A DNA stretch of 12,915 nt from JANLQX01 sp031418775 (GCA_031418775.1 JANOJN010000218.1:1-12915); one strand, 5' to 3'. Positions 1 to 7,176 are shown, numbered from the stretch's first letter. Numbers and translations are program-made. Notes: generated from the letters alone by a model not told the origin.

Positions 1-113
1 GTCCACATCGATTCGAAGCCGAGCTCCTCGGCAGTGCGGATCTGCTCTTCGATGCCCGCGGGCGGGCCCGAGCTCCAGTAGCCGGTGCCGAGTCCAAGTT
101 TGAGTTGACGCAT
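1..113 (-). CDS. LLM-class (probably F420-dependent) oxidoreductase, N-terminal fragment
   Basis: Only the first 37 codons are present; the gene continues past the left edge. The start is ATG at 113, reading MRQLKLGLGTGYWSSGPP and then an IEEQIRTAEELGFESMW stretch. This is the usual opening of luciferase-like monooxygenases: a beta strand ending in a G-x-G-x-G-Y loop, then helix 1 with a (A/E)E-L-G-(F/Y)-(D/E)-S motif. The short LGLGTGYW opening resembles F420-dependent members more than FMN-dependent SsuD, but cofactor choice cannot be settled from this fragment. No Shine-Dalgarno sequence precedes the ATG; a TAACTT hexamer lies 7 nt upstream, so a leaderless transcript separate from the upstream SsuD-like gene is likely. 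The gene is on the same strand as the monooxygenase at 339-1403 and may act in the same pathway. Confidence 0.75.
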   Translation of the reverse strand, partial: MRQLKLGLGTGYWSSGPPAGIEEQIRTAEELGFESMW

Positions 114-120
114 GGACGAC

Positions 121-126
121 AAGTTA
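121..126 (-). promoter_or_regulatory. -10 element of a probable leaderless promoter for the gene at 113
   Basis: On the minus strand TAACTT is followed by 7 nt and then the ATG at 113. This places the expected transcription start at or next to the start codon. No clear -35 element is seen; the region at the right distance contains the self-complementary ACGTACGT. The spacing matches other starts in this window (2363, 4686, 6042, 12752). Confidence 0.55.
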
Positions 127-169
127 CGACGGCTCTGGCCCACGTACGTAACCCCGTCGACGACACCGT

Positions 170-186
170 TCCGGGTTCATCCCGGA
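170..186. repeat. Short inverted repeat (hairpin) in the 114-338 spacer
   Basis: TCCGGG (170-175) and CCCGGA (181-186) form a perfect 6-bp stem with a 5-nt loop. It lies between the stop of the SsuD-like gene and the promoter of the next gene, about 45 bp upstream of the -10 element. There is no T-run, so it may be a weak terminator, an operator, or chance in GC-rich DNA. I see nothing else of note in this 225-bp spacer. Confidence 0.3.
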
Positions 187-338
187 TCAACGCAAGCGGC
201 ATCCCGCATGGCCCGAAATTATCGGAAATTGAAGATTCGGGGTGTTGTGGGATACCGCGGACGTCTGTCGGGGATGCCCGCAGCGTTCCCGGTGATCTGG
301 ATGGCGCAAGCGTCCAAGGGCGCCTGGATCCCTGGTTC

Positions 339-1403
339 TCAGGCGAAGGTGAGCTGAGCGTGATCGAGGCGGGGCAGCACGTACTTGGCGAAGAGGTCGC
401 GTTCGGCGATGTGGGGGTAGCCCGAGAGGATGAACGCCTCGATACCCATCGACTCGTACCGACGCAGCTTGGCGAGCACCTGGTCGGGGTCACCGACGAT
501 CGCCGCACCGCAACCGGACCTGGCCCGGGCGATACCGGTCCAGAGGTTCTCTTCCACGTAGCCGTCGTTGGCCAGGGCAGCGTCGCGCAACTCGGCCTGG
601 CGGCGGGCGCCCGTCGACTGGGTGTCCAGCGACTTCGCCCGGATCGCCTCTCCCGTGGCCGCGTCGAGACGTGACAGGAGCCGGTCGGCGGCCGCTCGTG
701 CCTCGGACTCGGTTTCCCGAACGATGACGTGGACGCGGTAACCGAATCGGAGCGTGCGCCCGTGGGCGGTCGCACGGGCCGACATGTCACTGATGATCCC
801 GGCTACGGTCGGTTCGGTGTCGGGCCACATCAGGTACACGTCGGCGCCCTTGGCGCAGCACTCTCGGGCCTCATCGGAGAGCCCGCCGAAGTACAGCGGC
901 GGACAGACTCCGTGGACGGGCTGTATCCGTGGTGCCGGAATGGCCAGGTCGAAGAACTCGCCGTGGAAGTCGAGTGCCCGCCCGGCGAGAACGGTCCGGA
1001 GGATCTCGATGATCTCCGTGGTGCGCCGGTAACGAGGGGCACTGGCCATTGGAGAGCCGGGAAGGTCGGAGGAGATGATGTTCACGGCGAGACGGCCACT
1101 GAGCATGCGGTCGAGCGTGGCGACCTGCCGGGCAAGCTGCGGCGGCCACAGCTCGCCGCAACGGACGGCGAGGAGCAGGCGCATGGTCGAGAGCATGGGG
1201 GCGATACCGGCGGCGAAGGCGGTGGCGTCGATTCCGAGCTCGTAGCCCGACGGAAGCAGAACGTTGTCGAAACCGGCGGCTTCAGCGCCGAGCACGATGT
1301 CGGAGCAGTGCTCCCACGAGCTGCGCAGCGACTCGTCCGGGACACCGAGGAATTCGTAGTCGTCGTCGCAGAGAGCAGAGAACCAGGCGACTTCACTGGG
1401 CAT
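339..1403 (-). CDS. SsuD-like FMNH2-dependent monooxygenase (LLM class)
   Basis: A 354-residue luciferase-like TIM-barrel monooxygenase, close in length to E. coli alkanesulfonate monooxygenase SsuD (about 380). Compared with SsuD from memory, it keeps the PPLYFGG strand (169-174), the FGYRVHVIVRET block that carries the Arg and His needed for catalysis (Arg223, His225), and LSGYPH near the end (326-331), whose Tyr329 matches the other catalytic residue. The SsuD active-site cysteine in the PTGRSC loop aligns with Leu56 (PSGYEL, 51-56), so the substrate may not be an alkanesulfonate. Members of this family take reduced flavin from a separate reductase; none is encoded nearby. The start ATG has GAGG 5 nt upstream. 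The aldo/keto reductase gene ends 45 bp before it on the same strand, suggesting co-transcription. The enzyme should be cytoplasmic, since no signal peptide is visible. The family call is firm; the substrate is unknown. Confidence 0.85.
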   Translation of the reverse strand: MPSEVAWFSALCDDDYEFLGVPDESLRSSWEHCSDIVLGAEAAGFDNVLLPSGYELGIDATAFAAGIAPMLSTMRLLLAVRCGELWPPQLARQVATLDRMLSGRLAVNIISSDLPGSPMASAPRYRRTTEIIEILRTVLAGRALDFHGEFFDLAIPAPRIQPVHGVCPPLYFGGLSDEARECCAKGADVYLMWPDTEPTVAGIISDMSARATAHGRTLRFGYRVHVIVRETESEARAAADRLLSRLDAATGEAIRAKSLDTQSTGARRQAELRDAALANDGYVEENLWTGIARARSGCGAAIVGDPDQVLAKLRRYESMGIEAFILSGYPHIAERDLFAKYVLPRLDHAQLTFA

Positions 1404-1448
1404 GGGAACCTCGGGTTCGGTGGGGTACGGAGGGGGTCGCAGGAGTCG

Positions 1449-2363
1449 TCATGGCAGGTGCCGCCCGGCGGCGGCGATGAGCCGGTAGCAGTCGTCCTTG
1501 GCCAGCGTGATGTCCGCGGCGTGAGCGGACTCGGTGATGCGCTCAGGTTTCCCCGTGCCGATGATCGGGATCACTTTGGCCGGATGGGCGAGCACGAAGG
1601 CGAGAGCGATCTGGCTGCGAGTGGCGTCGTGTTTCTCCGCGAGTTCGTCGAGGAGCGCTCGTACCGCCGTCGTGGTGCCGTCGGCCGGGTCGTCGGACAC
1701 CAGGCTCCCGCCGCCCAGCGGGCTCCAGGCCAGGGGAGTGAGGCCGAGCTCCATGGCCTGGTCGAGCACGCCATCGTCGATCGCGTCCAGATGGGTGACG
1801 GAGAACTCGGGCTGTACGGTCTGCAACGGCACGTCGGCGGGAAGGTACGCGCGCAGAGCAGATACCTGTGCGGCGGTGTAGTTCGAGACGCCGACGTGTC
1901 GCACTTTTCCGGCGCGCACAAGCTCAGCCAGAGCGCCTGCGGTTTCCGAGGGGTGGGCCAGAAGATCGGGCCGATGGATCTGGTAAAGATCGATCACATC
2001 GGTTTGTAGGCGGGTGAGCGACGCGTCGCATGCCGCCGCGATGTATGCCGCCGACGTGTCGTACGGGACGCCCTTTCCGATTCCCCGTTCGAGTTGGATG
2101 CTGCCCTTCGTGGCCAGGAACATGCGGGTTCGGAGCGCCGGGGCCGCGGCCAGCACGTCGCCGAGCAACGATTCCGCCGCACCCCACGGGCAGCCGTTGT
2201 CGAGGCCATAGACGTCGGCGGTGTCGATGAGCGTCATACCGCAGTCGAGCGCAGTCTTGATGCGATGGGTGGCGGTGGCGAGATCGGCCCCGCCGAATCG
2301 CCAACATCCGAAGGCGATCGCGCCGACGTAGATGCCCGTTGTGCCAAGTGCTCGCTCTTCCAC
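1449..2363 (-). CDS. Aldo/keto reductase
   Basis: NAD(P)H-dependent carbonyl reductase of the AKR superfamily, 304 residues from the chosen GTG start. It opens with the usual short hairpin (EERALGTTGIYVGAIAFGCW). The catalytic tetrad is Asp47 and Tyr52 in LIDTADVYG, Lys86 in FLATKGS and His130 in LYQIHRPD. VRHVGVSNY and the C-terminal IPIIGTGKPERI segment (the phosphate-binding region of AKRs) are also present. The open frame extends upstream to 2591 into the acyl-CoA synthetase gene, but similarity to the family begins at the GTG. That GTG lies 8 nt after a TAACCT hexamer and has no Shine-Dalgarno sequence. The gene sits 61 bp after the synthetase stop and 45 bp before the monooxygenase start. 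It probably reduces an aldehyde or ketone in the same pathway; the substrate is unknown. Confidence 0.85.
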   Translation of the reverse strand: MEERALGTTGIYVGAIAFGCWRFGGADLATATHRIKTALDCGMTLIDTADVYGLDNGCPWGAAESLLGDVLAAAPALRTRMFLATKGSIQLERGIGKGVPYDTSAAYIAAACDASLTRLQTDVIDLYQIHRPDLLAHPSETAGALAELVRAGKVRHVGVSNYTAAQVSALRAYLPADVPLQTVQPEFSVTHLDAIDDGVLDQAMELGLTPLAWSPLGGGSLVSDDPADGTTTAVRALLDELAEKHDATRSQIALAFVLAHPAKVIPIIGTGKPERITESAHAADITLAKDDCYRLIAAAGRHLP

Positions 2364-2371
2364 GAGGCGAG

Positions 2372-2377
2372 AGGTTA
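2372..2377 (-). promoter_or_regulatory. Possible internal -10 element for the aldo/keto reductase
   Basis: TAACCT on the minus strand, 8 nt before the GTG at 2363, fits the leaderless pattern seen at other genes here. It would give the reductase and monooxygenase a start site apart from the synthetase. The spacing is at the long end and the gene could simply be read from upstream. Confidence 0.35.
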
Positions 2378-2424
2378 GGTCGCGACGTGACCGGGCCGCA
2401 GCAGCGGCCGATTCCTCCGACCGG

Positions 2425-3981
2425 TCAGCGTTCCCGGGCGATGTCGCGGAGGGCGCGTTTGAGGACCTTGCCGGCGGCCGAAAGGGGGAGCGGTTCGGTC
2501 TGGAAGGTCCAACGCTTCGGCACCTTGAACCCGGCGATGGTGCGACGAGCATGGGCTTCGAGTTCGGCGGCGTCAACCGACCCGGGGACACAGACGACGA
2601 ACGCGTGCACGACCTCGCCCCAGATCGGGTCGGGTGCGCCCACGACGGCTACCTGGATCACCGCAGGGTGAGAGCTGATGGCGTTCTCCACTTCGAGCGA
2701 GTACACGTTCTCGGCTCCGGAGACGATCATGTCCTTCACTCGGTCGGCCATGAACAGGAACCCTTCCGGGTCGAGCCGACCGGCATCACCGGTGCGGTAC
2801 CAGCCGTCGACGATCGCTTCGGCCGTGGCCGCCGGCTTGTTCCAGTATCCGGTCATGACCGAGCCGCACTTCACGTAGATCTCGCCGGTCTCACCCTGAC
2901 GAAGGGGGACGCCGCTCTCCGGATCGCGGATTTCGATGAGACAACCGGGCATTGGACGACCGACGGACCGCAGGATGTCACCGCCGCGCCGATGGTCCTC
3001 GGCAAGGAGTCCGGTGACGGTCGCCGCGCATTCGGTCATCCCATAGGCCTGGAAGAACTCGAGATGCGGAAAGGCGGACATCCACCGGTGGAGCAACTCG
3101 GGTGGCATCGGCGCGGCGCCGTACATCGCCAGTTCGAGCGAGGCCATCATCGACGGCGCGTACGACGGATGCTGCATCATCATCGCCAACATCGTCGGGA
3201 CCGCGCCGATCGCCGTGATGGCGTGGTCGCGGATGGCAGCGTTGACCGCTCCCGCCTCGAACGCCGGGAGCACCACGGTGAGTCCGCCGTGGGGAAGGAA
3301 CAGGCCCCACGAGGCAATGCCACCGACATGGAACATCGGCATGAAGGCGAGGTAGCGCTGCCGGGCGCCGAACCGAGCGCTCATCTGCATGCGGTAGATC
3401 ACCAGGCACACGGCGGCCTGGCTGAGGACGACGCCTTTCGGCAAGCCGGTCGTGCCGCCCGTGTACATGAGGACGCCCGGCGCGTCGTCGGGCGGCTCCG
3501 AGGGGAGCCCGGCCGGGCTCGCCGACGCCATCAGGTCATCCAGGCGAGCGTCGCACGGGGCCTCCGCGGTTCCGATGAGCACGACTCGTCGGAGCAGGGG
3601 AACACGTCGTCGCAGATCGTGCACGATCGTGGCAAAGGTCGCGTCGACGAAGAGCACCTCGGTGTCGGAGTCGTTGAGGATGTAGACGAGCTCGTCGGGC
3701 GCAAGCCGGGTGTTGAGCGGATTGAGAACCGCCGCTCCGGCGAGAGCGGCATGCCACAGTTCGATGTAGACGTGACTGCCGCCGGCGAGCACTCCGAGCC
3801 GGTCGCCGGGGCCGACCCCCAAGCCGGTGATGACCGTGCAGAGACGCTCGATCCGCTCGACGTGCCCGGCGTAGGTGGCGCGGTGGCCGTTCCCAAGATC
3901 ATGGATCGCCGGCTCCTCGGCGTAGACCGACGTCGTCCGCCGGAGGAGTCGGCCAAAGTTCAATTCGCCCATGGTCGCCAT
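2425..3981 (-). CDS. Acyl-CoA synthetase / AMP-dependent ligase (ANL superfamily)
   Basis: A 518-residue adenylate-forming enzyme that would activate a carboxylic acid to its CoA thioester through an acyl-AMP. All core motifs are visible: the phosphate loop YTGGTTGLPKG (173-183), the adenine motif YGMTE (313-317), YRTGD (395-399), the hinge region DRVKDMIVSGAENVYSLEVE (413-432) and the catalytic lysine Lys505 in SAAGK. Length is typical of medium or long-chain FadD-like and aryl-CoA ligases. The frame stays open to a TTG at 4056, but family similarity begins at MATMGELNFG. I chose ATG 3981; ATG 3972 is equally possible, and neither has a clear ribosome-binding site. It is the first gene of a three-gene minus-strand set with the reductase and the monooxygenase. 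Substrate class (fatty, aromatic or terpenoid acid) cannot be read from the sequence. Confidence 0.9.
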   Translation of the reverse strand: MATMGELNFGRLLRRTTSVYAEEPAIHDLGNGHRATYAGHVERIERLCTVITGLGVGPGDRLGVLAGGSHVYIELWHAALAGAAVLNPLNTRLAPDELVYILNDSDTEVLFVDATFATIVHDLRRRVPLLRRVVLIGTAEAPCDARLDDLMASASPAGLPSEPPDDAPGVLMYTGGTTGLPKGVVLSQAAVCLVIYRMQMSARFGARQRYLAFMPMFHVGGIASWGLFLPHGGLTVVLPAFEAGAVNAAIRDHAITAIGAVPTMLAMMMQHPSYAPSMMASLELAMYGAAPMPPELLHRWMSAFPHLEFFQAYGMTECAATVTGLLAEDHRRGGDILRSVGRPMPGCLIEIRDPESGVPLRQGETGEIYVKCGSVMTGYWNKPAATAEAIVDGWYRTGDAGRLDPEGFLFMADRVKDMIVSGAENVYSLEVENAISSHPAVIQVAVVGAPDPIWGEVVHAFVVCVPGSVDAAELEAHARRTIAGFKVPKRWTFQTEPLPLSAAGKVLKRALRDIARER

Positions 3982-4384
3982 GATGGCGCGTGCGCCGCGG
4001 CACCGCCGGAAATCTCGTCGATTCGTGAACGAACCTGTGCACAAGCCTGTGTCCAACAGGTGAACAACTGGGACGCGGAAGGGGATATCGCAGAAGTTCG
4101 TGGGAGAACCTGGGGATCTCGCGCCATCCCCTTGACCTGGGAAATCCGCTCCAGCACGCTGTCATCAGCCGATCAGCAACGACGGCGAACGCAACGCAAA
4201 ACGCAACGAGGTTTCGGCTTCGTGACGTGGTGGGGCGGACGTCGAGACGAGCGGAACGGTGAGGTGCAGGTTCGCAACACGACCGCTGTCGAAAGACCGC
4301 AGCCGTGCGTACGGAGCAGAGGCCTTCGGGCCGAAGTGACGAACGAGCCACGATTCGCTTGGAGCAATCCGTGCGGGACGTCGG

Positions 4385-4426
4385 CAAAAGCGACGTGCCC
4401 GCCAGGTCGCAAGACCGGACGGGCAC
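4385..4426 (-). terminator. Possible minus-strand terminator hairpin with GNRA-type loop (on plus)
   Basis: GTGCCCG (4395-4401) pairs with CGGGCAC (4420-4426), and GGTC (4405-4408) with GACC (4413-4416). The loop is GCAA on the plus strand and the two stems are separated by a 3x3 internal loop. Read on the minus strand, the stem is followed after 5 nt by CTTTTG, as in a weak intrinsic terminator. No minus-strand gene lies directly to the right, so its use is unclear. On the plus strand it could instead be part of a structured RNA. Confidence 0.35.
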
Positions 4427-4488
4427 GAATGGAATCGTTGAGAAGGTTAACGCCCGAACAATCGATCTCCGCGGACCCTCAGCCGACC

Positions 4489-4543
4489 GAAGGCCCCGAA
4501 GCCCAGACGACTTGTCGTCGAGGTGACGGGGCCTTCACCCTTT
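4489..4543 (+). terminator. Terminator-like hairpin in the divergent region
   Basis: GAAGGCCCCG (4489-4498) pairs perfectly over 10 bp with CGGGGCCTTC (4527-4536). An inner GACGA/TCGTC stem (4506-4510, 4515-4519) closes a CTTG loop, with 7 unpaired bases on each side between the two stems. CACCCTTTC follows. It ends about 140 bp before the transporter start, so it could close a small plus-strand transcript; the T-run is weak. Confidence 0.4.
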
Positions 4544-4673
4544 CTGGCGTCTCTGCGGGCGGCTATCCATTGAGGTGGTGGAGGGCGCGGCCTGGGTGGC
4601 CGGCGCCGCAGACGATCTTGCGGGTCGCGTTGAGCGTGCCGAGGGTGGTGATGCTTCACCGCCACGGGCGCGA

Positions 4674-4679
4674 TACCTT
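4674..4679 (+). promoter_or_regulatory. -10 element of a probable leaderless promoter for the MFS gene
   Basis: TACCTT lies 6 nt before the GTG at 4686, with no Shine-Dalgarno sequence between. This supports GTG 4686 as the start over the farther in-frame ATG at 4575. No good -35 match is seen. Confidence 0.55.
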
Positions 4680-4685
4680 GCCCTC

Positions 4686-5867
4686 GTGCCCACCAGCCGA
4701 CAGCGATGGGCCAACGTCATGACGGTCGTGCTCTCCGTCTGGGTCGGTCAGAGCTTCGCCCGTTTCAGCTTCGGGCTGCTGTTGCCGGCAATGAAGAGCG
4801 ACCTTGGGATCTCCTATGGCCTGACCGGCTGGCTCGGCACCATCAACCTCTTGGGTTATCTCGTCGGAACGGTTTTCGCGACCTCGGCGTCGGTCCGAGT
4901 CCCGCCGCATCGGCTGATGCAGTTCGGCGTGCTGGTCTCGACGCTGGGAATCGCCCTGCTCTCGGCGACGCGCAGCACCCCGCTACTGCTTGTCGGAATG
5001 GCGCTCGGCGGCATCGGCGGGGCCTCGGCATGGATCCCGGCGCCGGTCGTTGCGGCGAGCGTCTTTCCGCCCGAGCGTCGCGGCTTCGCCATGGGGCTGT
5101 CCTCGGCCGGCATCGGTGCGGGCATCGTCGTCGTCACCGTGGTCACCACGGTGACCCGGAACGTGGTCGACAACCCCGCGCTGTGGCGGCCGATCTGGCT
5201 CGGCGAGGCAATTGTCGGGGTGATCGCCACCGTTCTCGCGTTTACCCTTCTCCGTCCGGTCCCGATCGTTCCCGGGTCGCCGCCACGGCTCTCTGTGCTC
5301 CGCCGCGTTCCGGCCTGGTGGGCCCCGACGGCGGCGTACACCTGCTTTGGCCTCGGCTACGTCCTGTTCGCGACGTATGTTGTGGCGGCACTCGAGCAGG
5401 ATGCCGGGTTCGCCTCCGGACAGGCATCGCGGGTATTCGCGTTCATGGGAGTGGGCAACGCGCTGGGCGCGTTGACGATCGGTCGCCTCTCGGACCGGAT
5501 CGGCCGTCGCGTGACGATGCTGACCTGCTTCGCCCTTGCCGGGGTCGGTTGCCTGGCTGTTCTCGCCGGGACCGATCCGCTCGTGTCGATCGCCACGATC
5601 GGCTTCGGGTTCGGCATGGCCGGAGGGGTGGTGTCGATCGCGTCGTATCTCGGCGACCACGTGACTCCGCAGGAGTTCTCCGCCGCCTTCGGTGTGATCA
5701 CGGCCTGTTTCGGGGTGGCTCAGATGATCGGTCCCCGTTTGGGCGGCTGGATGGCCGACCACTTCGGGAGCTTCACCTGGGTCTTCGTCCTGGCGGCCGT
5801 CATGTGGTTCATCGGCTCGGCCCTAGCCAGTCGCCTGCCGGTTCAGCCGAAACCGAGCCGGACCTGA
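4686..5867 (+). CDS. MFS transporter, YbfB/YjiJ-like
   Basis: A 393-residue membrane protein with about twelve hydrophobic segments, the usual size for the major facilitator superfamily. The first helix with GQSFARFSFGLLLPAMKSDLG and the second with GYLVGTVFA resemble the YbfB/YjiJ (MFS_4) group. The loop GRLSDRIGRR (266-275) between helices 8 and 9 is the repeated family motif (G-x-L-x-D-R-x-G-R-R), and a central loop at about 188-207 splits the two halves. The GTG start is chosen because a TACCTT hexamer lies 6 nt upstream and because residues before it are unlike a transporter N-terminus. The substrate is not readable from sequence. Downstream neighbours are a sugar-type dehydrogenase and a beta-galactosidase, so a sugar or sugar acid is possible, but the spacer after it argues for a separate transcript. 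Confidence 0.85.
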   Translation: MPTSRQRWANVMTVVLSVWVGQSFARFSFGLLLPAMKSDLGISYGLTGWLGTINLLGYLVGTVFATSASVRVPPHRLMQFGVLVSTLGIALLSATRSTPLLLVGMALGGIGGASAWIPAPVVAASVFPPERRGFAMGLSSAGIGAGIVVVTVVTTVTRNVVDNPALWRPIWLGEAIVGVIATVLAFTLLRPVPIVPGSPPRLSVLRRVPAWWAPTAAYTCFGLGYVLFATYVVAALEQDAGFASGQASRVFAFMGVGNALGALTIGRLSDRIGRRVTMLTCFALAGVGCLAVLAGTDPLVSIATIGFGFGMAGGVVSIASYLGDHVTPQEFSAAFGVITACFGVAQMIGPRLGGWMADHFGSFTWVFVLAAVMWFIGSALASRLPVQPKPSRT

Positions 5868-5872
5868 CGCGT

Positions 5873-5990
5873 CCTGGGTCAGCTTGTGTGCACTGGGTCG
5901 GGATTCGCTCGCAAATGGCGTCCCAGCCGACCCAGTGAACGGGAGCTGACCCAGTGAACGGGAGCTGACCCAGGGGGCACCAGCTGACCC
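5873..5990. repeat. Nested inverted repeat plus 19-bp tandem repeat built on GACCCAG
   Basis: Left arms CTGGGTCAGCT (5874-5884) and CACTGGGTCGG (5891-5901) are matched by right arms CCGACCCAGTG (5927-5937) and AGCTGACCCAG (5944-5954). Both pairs are perfect over 11 bp, each with a 6-nt spacer that does not pair, around a 25-nt centre. The outer right arm recurs 19 bp later (5963-5973), where it extends to 12 bp, and again in part at 5982-5990. The segment from 5929 is therefore also a tandem repeat of period 19. It begins 6 bp after the MFS stop and ends about 40 bp before the promoter of the next gene. It may act as a terminator, a protein-binding array or a dispersed REP-like element. Confidence 0.8.
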
Positions 5991-6028
5991 GGAGCCGTCC
6001 AGCCAACCCAGGTAGGGGACGATCCGGG

Positions 6029-6034
6029 TAACGT
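6029..6034 (+). promoter_or_regulatory. -10 element of a probable leaderless promoter for the Gfo/Idh gene
   Basis: TAACGT is followed by 7 nt and then ATG 6042, with no Shine-Dalgarno sequence. No recognisable -35 is seen. The GACCCAG repeats end about 40 bp upstream, close enough for a bound protein to affect this promoter. Confidence 0.55.
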
Positions 6035-6041
6035 CTCGGCC

Positions 6042-7166
6042 ATGCAGGAGATCCGCTACGGCGTCATCGGTACCGGGATGATGGGATGCGAGCATTTGCG
6101 CAACCTGGTGGCGCTTCCCGGAGCACGGGTCACGGCGGTCGCCGACCCCATGCCGAAGTCGCTCGAGTGGGCCGCCGTCGCGCTCACCGGCCAACCTGCG
6201 CATGCCTCCCATGCCGATTACCGCGAACTCCTGCAGCGTGACGACGTCGATGCTGTCGTGATCGTCACGCCGAACAACACCCACGTCGATGTCGTCCATG
6301 ACATCTACGCGTCGCGTCCTGACCTTCACGTGCTCGTCGAGAAGCCGCTGTGCACCACGGTCGAGGACTGCCGGTCCCTGGCGGAGGGCGCCAAGACCCA
6401 CCGCGGCATCGTCTGGGTCGGACTCGAGTATCGCTACATGCCACCGGTGGCCCGATTCCTCGCCGAGATCCGCAGCGGGGTGGTGGGCGACCTCCGGATG
6501 CTCGCCATCCGGGAGCATCGGTTCCCTTTCCTCGAAAAGGTCGGGAATTGGAACCGGTTCAGTGCCAACACCGGCGGAACACTGGTCGAGAAGTGCTGTC
6601 ACTTCTTCGACCTCATGAACCTCGCGGTCGGTGCCCGACCCGTGCGGGTGATGGCCAGCGGTGGGCAGGACCACAACCACCTCGACGAGGAGTACGACAC
6701 CCCCGACGGTCGTAAGCGCGCGGATGTCCTTGACAACGCCTACGTGATCGTCGAATACGCCAACGGCGTGCGGACCATGCTCGACCTGTGCATGTTTGCC
6801 GAGGGCGGCCCGAACGAGCAGGAGCTGGTCGGCACCGGCACGCTCGGCAAGGTCGAGGCCTTCATCCCGAGCGGTGAGCTCCGCATCGGGCTCCGAGGCG
6901 GCGTCCCGCGTCCGAACGGGGAGTGGACGTCGAAAGAGATCCGGGTCATCGATGCAGGGCACGACGATCGCGTCGCCCATGTCGGTTTCCACCACGGTGC
7001 CAGCTACCTCGAGCACGTCGATTTCGCCGAGGCGATCCGCAATGGAACCCCGGCCCTGGTCACGCTTGACGATGGTCTCTGGTCGGTGGCGCTCGGAGCT
7101 GCCGCGCATCGTTCCATCGAGGAGCGCCGGCCGGTCGAGCTTGCCGAGTTCGGCCTCGGCTCCTGA
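6042..7166 (+). CDS. Gfo/Idh/MocA family NAD(P)-dependent oxidoreductase
   Basis: A 374-residue dehydrogenase of the glucose-fructose oxidoreductase / inositol dehydrogenase family, which oxidises or reduces sugars, cyclitols and their derivatives. The N-terminal Rossmann fold has YGVIGTGMMG (6-15, a G-x-G-x-x-G loop) and VIVTPNNTH (73-81). The family EKP motif is at 100-102 (VLVEKPL). The C-terminal half has GGTLVEKCCHFFDLMN (178-193), where Glu183 and His187 take the place of the usual D-x-x-x-H active-site pair. A long acidic insert with DHNHLDEEYDTPDG (210-223) may shape the substrate pocket. The ATG is supported by the Rossmann strand starting five residues later and by the TAACGT promoter. 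A strong hairpin follows the stop, so the gene is probably transcribed alone. The exact substrate is unknown; the nearby beta-galactosidase suggests sugar metabolism. Confidence 0.88.
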   Translation: MQEIRYGVIGTGMMGCEHLRNLVALPGARVTAVADPMPKSLEWAAVALTGQPAHASHADYRELLQRDDVDAVVIVTPNNTHVDVVHDIYASRPDLHVLVEKPLCTTVEDCRSLAEGAKTHRGIVWVGLEYRYMPPVARFLAEIRSGVVGDLRMLAIREHRFPFLEKVGNWNRFSANTGGTLVEKCCHFFDLMNLAVGARPVRVMASGGQDHNHLDEEYDTPDGRKRADVLDNAYVIVEYANGVRTMLDLCMFAEGGPNEQELVGTGTLGKVEAFIPSGELRIGLRGGVPRPNGEWTSKEIRVIDAGHDDRVAHVGFHHGASYLEHVDFAEAIRNGTPALVTLDDGLWSVALGAAAHRSIEERRPVELAEFGLGS

Positions 7167-7176
7167 TCGAGGCGGG

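Larger units (their letters stand above)
3982..4685. other. 704-bp divergent intergenic region, no convincing gene, rich in hairpins
   Basis: This spacer separates the minus-strand synthetase from the plus-strand MFS transporter and must hold promoters for both. I find no coding frame with a credible start, composition or family match. From about 4180 it holds a run of CGCAA-type motifs (4189-4208) and then several stem-loops: 4324-4336, 4375-4400, 4395-4426 and 4489-4536. Two of these share bases and exclude each other. No motif of a riboswitch, tmRNA, RNase P or SRP RNA that I know is recognisable. A small RNA, a leader or decayed DNA are all possible. Confidence 0.5.

Noticed and set aside
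3982..4056. Upstream TTG start for the acyl-CoA synthetase
   Set aside because: The extra 25 residues are unlike the family N-terminus, and two ATG codons lie just before the first family-like residues.
4037..4075. DnaA-box-like strings (TTGTGCACA, TTGTTCACC on the minus strand)
   Set aside because: Only one or two imperfect matches are present, with no dnaA or dnaN gene and no AT-rich stretch. An origin is not supported.
4201..4230. tmRNA-like GGTTTCGGCTTCG string
   Set aside because: It resembles the tmRNA 5' end only slightly. No T-arm, CCA end or tag-peptide frame can be found downstream.
2332..4722. Plus-strand open frame of 796 codons
   Set aside because: It runs antisense to the acyl-CoA synthetase, whose motifs are all intact. 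The predicted protein is Arg/Gly/Asp-rich with no family features, as expected of a high-GC shadow frame.
4429..4722. Plus-strand 97-codon frame starting MESLRRLTPEQS
   Set aside because: It has no ribosome-binding site or leaderless promoter, covers the terminator-like hairpin and overlaps the MFS start. The second half is Arg/Trp/Pro-rich like out-of-frame sequence.
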